Part shown: piece by piece, positions 42,463 to 50,940 of the stretch | Layout of the letters: the number at the start of each line of letters is the position of its first letter | Position numbering within the stretch: position 1 is the first letter of the stretch | Assembly: GCA_946480925.1 (NCBI GenBank) | Contig: CAMLLU010000020.1 | Coordinates: 14,643-78,642 of the forward strand | Length of the DNA stretch: 64,000 bases | Direction: 5' to 3' | From: an uncultured Rivibacter sp. | Lineage (GTDB): Bacteria > Pseudomonadota > Gammaproteobacteria > Burkholderiales > Burkholderiaceae | Notes under the pieces: model-generated | The model's input: only the letters and a program-made list of their open reading frames with translations | Database searches by the model: none | Told to the model about the DNA's origin: nothing | Translations under genes and position numbers: made by a program

Positions 42463-44109
42463 ATGCAAAAGGCCGAGGAGGGCGAAGCCCGGGCCACACA
42501 AGCCTACCTGGTGGCCACCACACTGGGCCTGCTGTGCATCGTGCCGCGACCGTTTCTGGACAGCGCCTTCGGTGCCCAGGTAAGTTTCCTGCTGGTGATG
42601 CCGGCCGTCGTGGTGGCCGGCTGGTGGGGCGGCGCGGGGCCCGCCATCGTGACGGCCACGCTGTCGGTGTGCGGCACCATCGGCTTCTACCTGGCACGCG
42701 GCGGCTCGCTGCTCGACGCCGGCGCGGCGGGCACGTTGATCTTCATCCTCATGTCGATGACGTGGCTGTGCTGGTTCGGCGCGCAGCTGTATCGGCTGCG
42801 CCTGCGCGCTGCCGAGCAACGATCACTGCAGCCCGAGGCCGCCCTCGAGGAGCCGGCGCACACCGAAGCCGCCGTGGCGCAGACGGCCTTCGAGCTGAAC
42901 CAGCAACTGCAGGCCGAACAGGCCCGCTTCGACGCGATGCGCCGCACGCACGAGGCGGTGATCGCCAAGCTCGGCCACGAGTTGCGCACGCCGCTCAACA
43001 CCATCCTCGGCTGGGCCAGGCTGCTCGATGCCGACCCGGCCAGCACGCCCACCGTGCGGCACGCGGCCGAGGTGATCGCACGAAACGCACACCACCAGGC
43101 CGAGCTCATCGACCGGCTGTTCGATCTGCATGGCGTGCTCAACGGCAGCGTCCCGCTGGACATCGAACCCATCGATGCCGCCGAGGTGGCCGGCCGGGCA
43201 GTGCAGGGCGTGGCGCAGCGCGCCGCCGAAAAGCACCTCAGCATCGGCAACGGCGTGCCGTCGGGCTCGCTGGTACAGGCTGACGCATTGCGCCTGCAGC
43301 AGATGCTCGGGCACCTGCTCGACAACGCGGTGAAGTTCACGCCGGAGGGCGGGCACGTCCAGCTGGGCTGCGAGCGCCACGAGCAAGCCTTCGTGATCTC
43401 CGTCACCGACAGCGGCGAAGGCCTCGCGGCCGAGTTCCTGCCGCAGGCTTTCGAGCGCTTCCGCCAGGCCGACGATTCGGTGACGCGGCGTCACGGCGGC
43501 CTGGGTCTCGGTCTGGCCCTGGTGAAGGCATTGGCCGAGCTGCAGCACGGTCAGGTGCGAGCCTTCAGCGAAGGGCCCGGGCGCGGTGCGCGGTTCGAGA
43601 TCGAACTGCCGGCCCATGGCCCCGTCGCGGCACCGGCCGAAGCCGTTGACGACGACGCAGTCAATGGCTGGCCGCAGACGCTGGCGGGCTTGCGCGTGCT
43701 GGTGGTGGACGACGAAGCCGATGGGCGCGAGCTGGTCGGCGAGATCCTCACACGGCACGGTGCCGAGGTGGACCTGGCGGCCGACGCCGAAGCGGCCTTG
43801 CAACGCCGTGCGCAGGCGCACTACGACCTGCTGGTGTCCGACGTGGCCATGCCGGGCATGAATGGCTTCGAGTTGCTGCGGCAATGGCGGCGACAGGAAA
43901 GCGGCAGCCCGCGCCGGGCCATTGCGTTGACGGCGTTTGCCGGCGCCGAAGCCCGGCAGCAGGCGCAGGAGGCGGGCTACGACTGCCTGCTCAACAAGCC
44001 GGTGGAGCCCGGCGAACTGGTGCGTGCCGCCGCGGTGCGGCGCATGGCCGCCGATGCGCGGCCGCGGGGAGCGTTGCGCGCGGGAGGAGGAAGGGCGGCA
44101 CTGCAATGA
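42463..44109 (+). CDS. Hybrid sensor histidine kinase with C-terminal receiver
   Basis: A 548-residue membrane kinase: about three N-terminal membrane helices (residues 14-105, no recognised sensor domain), a coiled linker, HisKA with phosphoacceptor His172 (KLGHELRTPLNTILGWARLL), HATPase with Asn288 (LLDNAVKFTPEGG) and DSGEG/GGLGLGLALV boxes, then a receiver with Asp460 (LLVSDVAMPGMNG) and Lys512. A GGAG ribosome site lies 6 nt before the ATG at 42463. Its stop overlaps the start of the next gene (ATGA), so the two signalling proteins are made together. Confidence 0.95.
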   Translation: MQKAEEGEARATQAYLVATTLGLLCIVPRPFLDSAFGAQVSFLLVMPAVVVAGWWGGAGPAIVTATLSVCGTIGFYLARGGSLLDAGAAGTLIFILMSMTWLCWFGAQLYRLRLRAAEQRSLQPEAALEEPAHTEAAVAQTAFELNQQLQAEQARFDAMRRTHEAVIAKLGHELRTPLNTILGWARLLDADPASTPTVRHAAEVIARNAHHQAELIDRLFDLHGVLNGSVPLDIEPIDAAEVAGRAVQGVAQRAAEKHLSIGNGVPSGSLVQADALRLQQMLGHLLDNAVKFTPEGGHVQLGCERHEQAFVISVTDSGEGLAAEFLPQAFERFRQADDSVTRRHGGLGLGLALVKALAELQHGQVRAFSEGPGRGARFEIELPAHGPVAAPAEAVDDDAVNGWPQTLAGLRVLVVDDEADGRELVGEILTRHGAEVDLAADAEAALQRRAQAHYDLLVSDVAMPGMNGFELLRQWRRQESGSPRRAIALTAFAGAEARQQAQEAGYDCLLNKPVEPGELVRAAAVRRMAADARPRGALRAGGGRAALQ

Positions 44110-45413
44110 CTTCCGCCGCGCTGTTGGAAGACAGTGAATTCGACCTCGACGATTTCTTCACCACGGCGGCGCGCCGGGTGCAAGGCGAGGCCGGTGCGCG
44201 CGGTGTGATGCTGCTGTTCGACTACGAAGGCCCGCTGGTCACCGTGCGCGGGCCGCAGCGGGCTATGGCCGAGCTGATGGAGCAGGTGCTGCTGCATTCG
44301 TTGTGGCTGGCGCCGCCATCGACCCACGTGTTCCTGCGTGCACAGGTGGACTGCTCGCCGCAGGCCCAATGCGCCATCGACGCGCACGTGGTCGGGTCGG
44401 CCGTGGATGCATGGCAGGCCATCGAGCCGCGGGCGCTGCAAGCCATGTCGGGGCTGAGCTGGACCGTCGCACCGCCCGACATGCGACAGGGGGCGATGGC
44501 TCGGGGCCACAGCGCTGCCGCGCGGGCCAGCGTGACCATTCATGCCGCGCCCAGTGAAGGCACTGTGGTGCGGGTGCAGACGCAAATGCTGGCCACCGGC
44601 CTGGACGAAGAACTGGCCATGGTCGATGCCCACGGCATACGCGCATGGCTCATCGCCGACCCACCGTTCGCCCACGAGGCCCTGGCTCGCAGGCTGCAGC
44701 GCCTGGGCTGGACCACCACGCAGTTGTGCGACGTCTCCGAAGCGCTGCAGCGTTTGCCGCCCATGGACGGCGCAGCGGCACCAGCGCTGGTGGTGGCCTC
44801 GCAGCAGTTCGGCGTGTCGCCGCTCGACATGACCAGGCTGATGCGTTCGCTGCCACCCACCACCCTGGGCATCTACACCATGCCGGCGGACGCGCCCGAA
44901 TACCTGCTGGGCCTGGACGTGCCGGTGGAGCTGCACACGCCGGTGTTTGCGCCCCGCGAGCTGACCATGCTCACGCTGCAGGTGCTGCAGCGCGCCCACC
45001 CCTTGCCCACGGGCGACACGCAACCGGCGCCGCTGGGCCTGCACGACCGCAGGCACGTGCTGGTGGTCGAAGACAACCCGGTCAACCAGATCCTCGCGCG
45101 CGAGATGGTGCAGCTGCTCGGCTTCGAGGTCGACGTGGTGGCCGATGGCGCGCAGGCGCTCGAATACTGCCGTTGCCGTGCCCCGCATGCGGTGCTGATG
45201 GACATCAACATGCCCGGCATGGACGGCTTCGAAGCCACGCGGCGGCTACGCGAGCTGCAGCGCGACGGGGTGCTGCCGCACTTCTCGATCGTGGCGGCCA
45301 CGGCCAGCAACGCAAAGCCTGAAGAATGCATGGAGGCCGGCATGGACGGCTTCATCGCCAAGCCGTTGAACCTGACGGAACTGGGCGTGCTGCTGCGCGG
45401 CTCGGTGGGGTAG
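44106..45413 (+). CDS. Response regulator with degenerate kinase-like N-terminus
   Basis: A 435-residue soluble protein. The C-terminal receiver (about 315-433) is complete: VEDN acidic pocket, phospho-Asp366 (VLMDINMPGMDGFEA), Thr in VAATASNA, Lys419. Residues about 30-165 look like a HATPase domain with lost ATP-binding boxes: GPLVTVRGPQRAMAELMEQVLLHSLWLAPPSTHVFLRAQV sits where the N-box helix and following strand would be, and the G-boxes are missing. Residues about 178-295 look like a receiver without its Asp. The layout is that of a hybrid kinase C-terminus in which all but the last domain has decayed. It probably takes phosphate from the coupled kinase; the output is unknown. Confidence 0.85.
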   Translation: MTSAALLEDSEFDLDDFFTTAARRVQGEAGARGVMLLFDYEGPLVTVRGPQRAMAELMEQVLLHSLWLAPPSTHVFLRAQVDCSPQAQCAIDAHVVGSAVDAWQAIEPRALQAMSGLSWTVAPPDMRQGAMARGHSAAARASVTIHAAPSEGTVVRVQTQMLATGLDEELAMVDAHGIRAWLIADPPFAHEALARRLQRLGWTTTQLCDVSEALQRLPPMDGAAAPALVVASQQFGVSPLDMTRLMRSLPPTTLGIYTMPADAPEYLLGLDVPVELHTPVFAPRELTMLTLQVLQRAHPLPTGDTQPAPLGLHDRRHVLVVEDNPVNQILAREMVQLLGFEVDVVADGAQALEYCRCRAPHAVLMDINMPGMDGFEATRRLRELQRDGVLPHFSIVAATASNAKPEECMEAGMDGFIAKPLNLTELGVLLRGSVG

Positions 45414-45440
45414 GGCTCGGTGGGGTAGAAGAGGCGCCGG

Positions 45441-45905
45441 TCAATACTGCGGCGCGTAGTCCTTCGAATGGATGCGCAGCAGCGTGTGGCGGCTGCCCGG
45501 CGCCGACAGCATTTCGACGTGCACGGCGTCGGCCTTGCCGCCCCACGACACCATCGCGGCAGAGCGCAGATGGGGCGGACCATAGGTGCGCTGGAACTGC
45601 GGCACCATGTCTTCGCGCGTGGCGTCGGCCTCGATCATCACGAGGAACAGGCGGTCGTTCCGGAAGCAGTAGCGCACGTCCTTGAGAGGGCTGTCGCCGA
45701 ACATCAGGTTCTCGCGCTCGCGCCGGTAGCAGCGCAGCTCGCCTTGCTCATGCACCAGCTTCGCGGCGCCCAGGAGACTCGCGTCGTCACCCCAGGACAC
45801 ACCGCGAAAGCCCTGCAGCTCGAACGCATGGGCCGTCGCCATGCCGGCGACGCCGAAGCACAACGCCAAGGCGGCCTTGGCAAGGTGGCTGGCATGCGAC
45901 TTCAT
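45441..45905 (-). CDS. Small exported protein of unknown function
   Basis: A 154-residue protein with a Sec signal peptide (KSHASHLAKAALALCFGVAGMATAHA, cleavage near residue 27). The mature part starts FELQGFRGVSWGDDASLLG and contains two Cys (RCYRRERE and RYCFRNDR) that could pair, and a C-terminal RTYGPPHLRSAAMVSWGGKADAVHVEM. The F..V.WG.. start and G-P loop are common in small periplasmic proteins of unknown role. A GGAGG ribosome site 6 nt before ATG 45905 fixes the start; a longer frame is open upstream without support. It converges on the two-gene signalling operon. Confidence 0.82.
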   Translation of the reverse strand: MKSHASHLAKAALALCFGVAGMATAHAFELQGFRGVSWGDDASLLGAAKLVHEQGELRCYRRERENLMFGDSPLKDVRYCFRNDRLFLVMIEADATREDMVPQFQRTYGPPHLRSAAMVSWGGKADAVHVEMLSAPGSRHTLLRIHSKDYAPQY

Positions 45906-45975
45906 GGGGAACCTCCGCGTGGCTGGTCTGCTGTCGATCGATGGCACGCAGTCTCCGGCCAGTGCCGACTTCGTG

Positions 45976-45995
45976 TCAATTCGTAACTGAATTGA
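45976..45995. promoter_or_regulatory. 7-bp inverted repeat in a divergent promoter region
   Basis: Arms TCAATTC and GAATTGA around GTAACT, between the exported-protein gene (start 45905) and the ABC binding-protein gene (start 46154). The site could bind a regulator of either gene. No regulator gene is adjacent. Confidence 0.4.
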
Positions 45996-46153
45996 GGTGC
46001 GGCGTGGAACGTGCAGTGATGCGCACAACCCGTCGAATTGACGTTTCTTGCCCACCTCGTATCAGCTCGTAAGGCTGCTCAAGGTGAAGCTCGCAGGGGC
46101 CGATGACGGGTGGCGCGCAAGCGCAGCCATTCAAACAAACACAGGGAGCATGA

Positions 46154-47287
46154 ATGAAGCGTAGAAGCTTGGTATTCGCCAGCCCGGCAATGATTGCGGG
46201 CAGCATGGTTAGTGGCCTTTCGTTGCGTGCTGCCGCCCAACAGCCGGTGATCCGTTTTGGTCAGTCCGCGTCACTCACCGGCAGCCAGGCCAGCTACGGC
46301 AAGGACGTGCGGGACGGCATCCTCGCGGCCTTCGCGGCCGCGTCGAAGGCCTCCGGCCCGCGGTTCGAACTCACGACGATCGATGACGGCGGCGTGCGCA
46401 ACCGCTGCTCGCAGAACGTGTCGACCCTCATCGACTCGGGCGTCACGGCGCTCATCGGCCTGACCAGCGGTGCAGGCGCCGAGGCCTCCATGACTGCGGT
46501 CGAAAAAGCGCAGGTCCCGATGCTGGGCACGGCCAGCGGCAACATGGGCATCCGCACGGCCGGCCCGTCCCTCGCGTTCCACGTGCGCGCGGGCTACGAC
46601 CTGGAATACAGCCGCATGGCCGCCTACATCAAGGACTTCGGCCTGCGCCGCGTGGGGGTTGTGCACCTGGACGACACCTCGAAGGCCAACATGGACGTCA
46701 TGGCGCAGGCGCTGTCGAGCGTTTCCGTCACGCCCAAGACCAGCTTCACCATCGACCGCAACGCGGCTTCCTTCGACACCGTGGCGGCTTCGCTGCTGGA
46801 GGCCCAGCTCGACTGCGTGCTGTTCACGGCCAACGCCGCGCCGGTGGCCTCGATCATCGACAAGATGAGCGCGGCCAAATACCCGGGTCTCTTCTATGCC
46901 TCGTCGTTCGCCGGGCAGGACCTGGTGGACACGCTGGTGACACGCAAGCAGGGCTGCGTGATGAGCACCGTGGTGCCGCGCACCAACTCCGCTGGCGTGG
47001 CCGTGGTCAACCGTTGCCAGCAGGACCTCGCGGCCCTGGGCAGCGGCGCCAAGGTCGGCATGACCACGCTCGAGGGCTACATCGCAGGGCGCATTGCCGT
47101 GGAGGCGGCCCTCGTCGCCGTCAAGAACGGCAGCGTGAGCCGTGCGCGCATGCGCGAGGCGCTGGCGAACCTGCGCGCCGACCTGGGCGGCTACCGCGTG
47201 GACTTCGCCGCCGGCAACGGCGGCGGCCAAGGGTCGCGCTACGTCGATTTGATCGCTGTCGACCGGTACGGCCGCCTGGTCGGTTGA
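46154..47287 (+). CDS. ABC transporter substrate-binding protein, branched-chain amino-acid type (LivJ-like)
   Basis: A 377-residue periplasmic binding protein. The signal peptide has KRRSLVFASPAMIAG, which could use either Sec or Tat. The mature part starts PVIRFGQSASLTGSQASYGKDVRDGILAAFAAA, the Peripla_BP_6 pattern, and continues with SGVTALIGLTSGAGAEASMTAVEKAQVPMLGTASG. No permease or ATPase genes (LivHMGF) are next to it; such solitary Liv-type receptors are frequent in Burkholderiales. The ligand is unknown. A hairpin repeat follows 15 nt after the stop. Confidence 0.93.
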   Translation: MKRRSLVFASPAMIAGSMVSGLSLRAAAQQPVIRFGQSASLTGSQASYGKDVRDGILAAFAAASKASGPRFELTTIDDGGVRNRCSQNVSTLIDSGVTALIGLTSGAGAEASMTAVEKAQVPMLGTASGNMGIRTAGPSLAFHVRAGYDLEYSRMAAYIKDFGLRRVGVVHLDDTSKANMDVMAQALSSVSVTPKTSFTIDRNAASFDTVAASLLEAQLDCVLFTANAAPVASIIDKMSAAKYPGLFYASSFAGQDLVDTLVTRKQGCVMSTVVPRTNSAGVAVVNRCQQDLAALGSGAKVGMTTLEGYIAGRIAVEAALVAVKNGSVSRARMREALANLRADLGGYRVDFAAGNGGGQGSRYVDLIAVDRYGRLVG

Positions 47288-47302
47288 CGAAACCCCAATT
47301 CA

Positions 47303-47383
47303 TTCACCACAGAGGCGCGGAGAACGCGGAGAACCACGGAGAAATTCGTATTCCTCCGCGAACCTCTGCGCCTCCGCGGTGAA
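47303..47383. repeat. 81-bp hairpin repeat (CACAGAGG/CCTCTG type) between convergent genes
   Basis: The region begins TTCACCAC and ends GCGGTGAA, with long imperfect complementary arms (left TTCACCACAGAGGCGCGGAG, right CTCTGCGCCTCCGCGGTGAA) around AAATTCGTATT. This CAC-(A/G)GAGG hairpin type occurs as a dispersed intergenic element in many proteobacteria. Between the convergent binding-protein and GH13 genes it could act as a two-way terminator. Confidence 0.65.
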
Positions 47384-47411
47384 GAAGCCTCGCAGGCTTG
47401 TTCGCCCGCCT

Positions 47412-49049
47412 CTATCCAAAGACCCGCTCGCGGTTGCACATCCACCGATACCCCGACCCATTGAGCCGCACACGCATCGGCTGGCCCGGCGGCGGGGGCA
47501 CGTAAGGCGCGTCGGACAGCAGGTCCACGAGGCCGTGCAGGTCCTCGTCGCGGATCTCCACGTCCAGCGGCTGCTCCGCAAGGTTGGCCAGCATCAGCAC
47601 AACGCTCGACTCGGTGTCGTGGCGCAGCGCCAGCACCTCGGGCCGGTTCACCGGAACCGCACGGCAGCGGCCATGCCCCAGCTCCTGCAGGCCCTGGCGC
47701 ACGCGAGCCATCTCGCCGGTGCGCGTGAGCAATGAGCCGTCACCGAAGCGCTGCGCATACACGTTCACGCGCTCGTAGCCGAACGCTCCGCCGCTGATGA
47801 CGACCGGTGCCGCAGGCCCGGGCGGGCCCGCGAATTCGAAGAAACCGGCGTTGCGTGCGTCGGACCATTGCATCGGCGTGCGCACGGCCAGCCGTTCGGG
47901 CAGCGAGAGGTCTTCTCCCATGCCGATCTCTTCGCCGTAGCGAATGATCGGTGTGCCCGGCAGCGAGAACAGGATGGCGTGCACCAGCGCGAGCCGCTTC
48001 GCATCGCCCTTGAGCATGGGCGCCAGCCGCCGGCGGATGCCGCGGTTGTAGGCGCGCATGCCGGGGTCGGGCGCAAAGGCCTGCATCACCTCGTCGCGCT
48101 CGGCTTCCGAGAGGCGGCCCAGGTCGAGCTCGTCGTGGTTGCGGACCCAGATCGCATAGCGCGCCGGCTGCGGCGCCTCGGGCTGCTGGCCCAGGGCGCG
48201 CAGCAGCGGCTCGGCGCTACTGCGCGCCAGCGCGAGGAACAGGTGCATGTTGACCCAGAAGTTGAGCAGCAGCGTGAGCCGCTCGCCGCCGGGGCCGAAG
48301 TAGTCGCCGAACTGCTGCGGCGGCACGTTCACCTCGCCCATGAGCACCGCGCCGGGCCGGCGCAGCGTCAAGAAGTCGTGCATCTCCTTGAGCAGCCAGA
48401 AGCCGTCGTCGCGTGCATCGGCCAGCTTGGCCTGCTCGACCATGAACGGCGCCGCATCGATGCGAAAGCCCGAGACGCCCAGGCGCAGCCAGTAGCCCAT
48501 GACGCGGTACAGCTCCTCGCGCACGCGCTCGTTGGCGAGGTTGAGGTCGGGCTCGTGCGCATAGAACACGTGGCGGTAGTACTGCCCGGCCATCTCGTCC
48601 CAGGTCCACACGTCGTCTTCGATGGGCGGGAACACCGGCTGCAGCGCGCTGTCCGGCGAGTCGGCCCAGATGTAGTAGTCGCGATAGGGCGAGTGGCGGT
48701 CGCGTCGCGCCTGCTGGAACCAGCAGTGCTGGTCGGAGGTGTGCTGCATCACCAGCTCCACCAGCACGTGCAGGCCCAGTTCTTCGGCCTTTTCGAGCAG
48801 CGCCACGAAATCGGCCACGTCGCCGAAGCGCGGGTCGATCTGCAGGTGGTCGGCCACGTCGTAGCCGCCGTCCTTGTGGGGCGACTGGTAGAAGGGCATG
48901 AGCCACACGCAGGTGACGCCCAGGCCGCGCAGGTAGTCCAGCCGCTGCGTGATGCCGCGCAGGTCACCCCAGCCGTCGGCATCGGCATCGCGGAACAGCG
49001 CGGGGTCGATCTGGTAGACGACGGCGTTGCGGTACCAGTGGGGCGCCAT
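47412..49049 (-). CDS. GH13 alpha-amylase family protein (trehalose-synthase-like)
   Basis: A 545-residue (beta/alpha)8 glycoside hydrolase-type enzyme resembling TreS at its start (HWYRNAVVYQIDPALFRDADADGWGDLRGITQRLDYLRGLGV). Nucleophile Asp198 (GFRIDAAPF), acid/base Glu239 (LMGEVNVP) and stabiliser Asp306 (VRNHDELDL) are present. Conserved region I, normally DxxxNH, reads E98-L-V-M-Q102-H: Asp to Glu and Asn to Gln, which is unusual and may alter substrate binding. TreS interconverts maltose and trehalose; related proteins act on other alpha-glucosides. It is the last gene of a GT-GH13-GH13 unit, 4 bp after the neighbour. Confidence 0.9.
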   Translation of the reverse strand: MAPHWYRNAVVYQIDPALFRDADADGWGDLRGITQRLDYLRGLGVTCVWLMPFYQSPHKDGGYDVADHLQIDPRFGDVADFVALLEKAEELGLHVLVELVMQHTSDQHCWFQQARRDRHSPYRDYYIWADSPDSALQPVFPPIEDDVWTWDEMAGQYYRHVFYAHEPDLNLANERVREELYRVMGYWLRLGVSGFRIDAAPFMVEQAKLADARDDGFWLLKEMHDFLTLRRPGAVLMGEVNVPPQQFGDYFGPGGERLTLLLNFWVNMHLFLALARSSAEPLLRALGQQPEAPQPARYAIWVRNHDELDLGRLSEAERDEVMQAFAPDPGMRAYNRGIRRRLAPMLKGDAKRLALVHAILFSLPGTPIIRYGEEIGMGEDLSLPERLAVRTPMQWSDARNAGFFEFAGPPGPAAPVVISGGAFGYERVNVYAQRFGDGSLLTRTGEMARVRQGLQELGHGRCRAVPVNRPEVLALRHDTESSVVLMLANLAEQPLDVEIRDEDLHGLVDLLSDAPYVPPPPGQPMRVRLNGSGYRWMCNRERVFG

Positions 49050-49053
49050 ACGT

Positions 49054-50622
49054 CTACAGCGCCAGCGGCTCGAGCAGCAGGGCCTGCTCGGGCCCCAGCC
49101 GGCCGTTGAAGCGGTGGCCCGCGCCGCCGGGCTGGCTGCTCAATGCCACACGCCAGGCGCCTTCGAGCACCAGCTCGCGCGGTTCGTCGGCGAAGTTGAT
49201 GCAGACGGTGCGCACGTCGTCTTCGTGCTCGCGTCGCCAGGCCAGAACTTCCGGCGGCGAATCGAGCTCCTGCCACGAGCCCCAGCGCAGGGCCGGGCTG
49301 GCGCGCCGCAGGCGCAGCAGCTCGCGGTACAGCTGCAGCATGGAGTCCGGGTCCTGCGCCTGCCGCTCGGCCGAGAGCTTGCTCGCATCGGGAGGGAATG
49401 GGAGCCACGGGGGCACGCCATGCCAGCCGTGCGGTGTGTCGAACTTCCACGGCAGCGGCGCGCGGCAGCCGTCACGGCCGCCCGGGTCCGCGCGCTGGTC
49501 ATGGCCGACTTCGGCGTCTTCCAGCCCGAGCTCTTCGCCCTGGTAGAGGAAGGGCGTGCCGCGCAGCGTGAGCAGCAGCACGGCGGCTGCGCGGGCGCGG
49601 CGCATGGAGCCGTCGTAGCGCGTGCGGTGGCGTTCGTTGTCGTGGTTCGAAAGCACCCAGGTGGGCCAGGCCTCGGCCGGCCGCAACAAGGCTTCGACCT
49701 CGCGGATGCAGGTGCGAAACACCACAGGGTCCCACGGTGCATCCAGCGGCGGGAAGTTGAACGACATGTGCAGCTCGTCGCCCGCGCCGTAGTACTGCAC
49801 CACGCTCGAGGTGGCGCGGATGTTCACCTCGCCCACCAGCACGCGGTCGCCGGGGTACCCGTCGACCAGCTTGCGGATGCCGCGCAGCACCTCGTGGCTG
49901 TAGGGCTGGTCGTTGAAGTCCGACAGCGGCTCGCCGGCCAGGCAGCGCGGGTGGTCGGCAAAGGTCGGGTCCTTGCCGGTGCAGTGGGCCACGTCGATGC
50001 GAAAGCCGTCCACGCCGCGGTCGAGCCAGAACTGCAGCACGCCGTGCATCGCGGCCACCACGTCGGGGTTGCGCCAGTTGAGGTCGGGCTGCTGCGGCAG
50101 GAAGAGGTGCAGGTAGTACTGCTGGGTGGCTTCGTCCCACGTCCAGGCGCTGCCGGCGCCCAGGGCCGCGCGCCAGTCGTTGGGCTGGTCGCGCCAGATG
50201 TACCAGTCGCGCCTGGGGCTGCAGCGTGCCGAGCGCGACTCGATGAACCAGGGGTGCTGGTCCGAGGTGTGGTTGGGCACGAAGTCCACCAGCAGCTTCA
50301 TGCCGCGCTCGTGCACCGCCTCGATCAGGCGATCGGCGTCTTCGAGCGAGCCGAATATCGGATCGACGTCGCAGTAGTCGCTGATGTCGTAGCCGGCATC
50401 GGCCATCGGCGAGCGGTAGAAGGGTGACAGCCATATCGCATCGGCACCCAGCTGTGCGATGTGGTCGAGCCGCAGCAGCAGCCCGGCAAGGTCGCCCACG
50501 CCGTCGCCGTTGGCATCGGCGAACGAGCGTGGATACACCTGGTAGACGACGGCGCCTTTCCACCACGGCGTGTGGGTCAGCTCGGTGGTCACGGTGGTTG
50601 TTGCGGCAACGGCAGTGTCCAT
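49054..50622 (-). CDS. GH13 alpha-glucosidase family protein
   Basis: A 522-residue enzyme of the oligo-1,6-glucosidase/alpha-glucosidase group: WWKGAVVYQVYPRSFADANGDGVGDLAGLLLRLDHIAQLGADAIWLSPFYRSPMADAGYDISDY, region I VDFVPNHTSDQHPWF, nucleophile Asp210 (GFRIDVAH), acid/base Glu265 (VGEVNI) and the NHDNERHRTR block. All catalytic residues are intact. It probably cleaves or transfers alpha-1,4/1,6-glucosyl units in the cytoplasm; no signal peptide is seen. A GGAGG ribosome site lies upstream of the ATG. It is 15 bp after the glycosyltransferase gene's lost C-terminal frame. Confidence 0.94.
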   Translation of the reverse strand: MDTAVAATTTVTTELTHTPWWKGAVVYQVYPRSFADANGDGVGDLAGLLLRLDHIAQLGADAIWLSPFYRSPMADAGYDISDYCDVDPIFGSLEDADRLIEAVHERGMKLLVDFVPNHTSDQHPWFIESRSARCSPRRDWYIWRDQPNDWRAALGAGSAWTWDEATQQYYLHLFLPQQPDLNWRNPDVVAAMHGVLQFWLDRGVDGFRIDVAHCTGKDPTFADHPRCLAGEPLSDFNDQPYSHEVLRGIRKLVDGYPGDRVLVGEVNIRATSSVVQYYGAGDELHMSFNFPPLDAPWDPVVFRTCIREVEALLRPAEAWPTWVLSNHDNERHRTRYDGSMRRARAAAVLLLTLRGTPFLYQGEELGLEDAEVGHDQRADPGGRDGCRAPLPWKFDTPHGWHGVPPWLPFPPDASKLSAERQAQDPDSMLQLYRELLRLRRASPALRWGSWQELDSPPEVLAWRREHEDDVRTVCINFADEPRELVLEGAWRVALSSQPGGAGHRFNGRLGPEQALLLEPLAL

Positions 50623-50637
50623 GGGGCGGAACCTCCA

Positions 50638-50940
50638 TCACTGTCGTTCGGCAACGGCCGTGCCGCCAGCGCGCGTGCCCGGCTGCCCTGCGCGGCGTGG
50701 TGAGGGCGCCAGAAACGCCTGTTGCCACAGGTCACGCACGTCGCGCGGCACCACGTGGCGGCGTTGCAGCACCCAGCCCAGCCCTCGCACCGACGCCGCC
50801 ACGCAAGGCACGAGCACGCCATGGCGAGCAGCTTCGCGCAGCAGGGTGCGCGTGCGCGCAGCGGCATCGGCAAAGGGCAGGCGCAGCCACGCGATCCACA
50901 ACTGGTTGCGCAGCAGCATCACGCGGCGCCGGCCCGCCTC
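50638..50940 (-). pseudogene. Out-of-frame C-terminal part of the glycosyltransferase
   Basis: In the frame beside that of the preceding glycosyltransferase, a natural-looking continuation reads EAGRRRVMLLRNQLWIAWLR and onward through a helical, Arg-rich stretch to a stop at 50638. Joining it to the main frame restores the usual family ending (HHPS-x-R then RNxLWxAWLRLP). The shift lies in the alternating GCGCGC run at 50941-50946, where loss of two bases (or gain of one) explains it. Confidence 0.7.
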
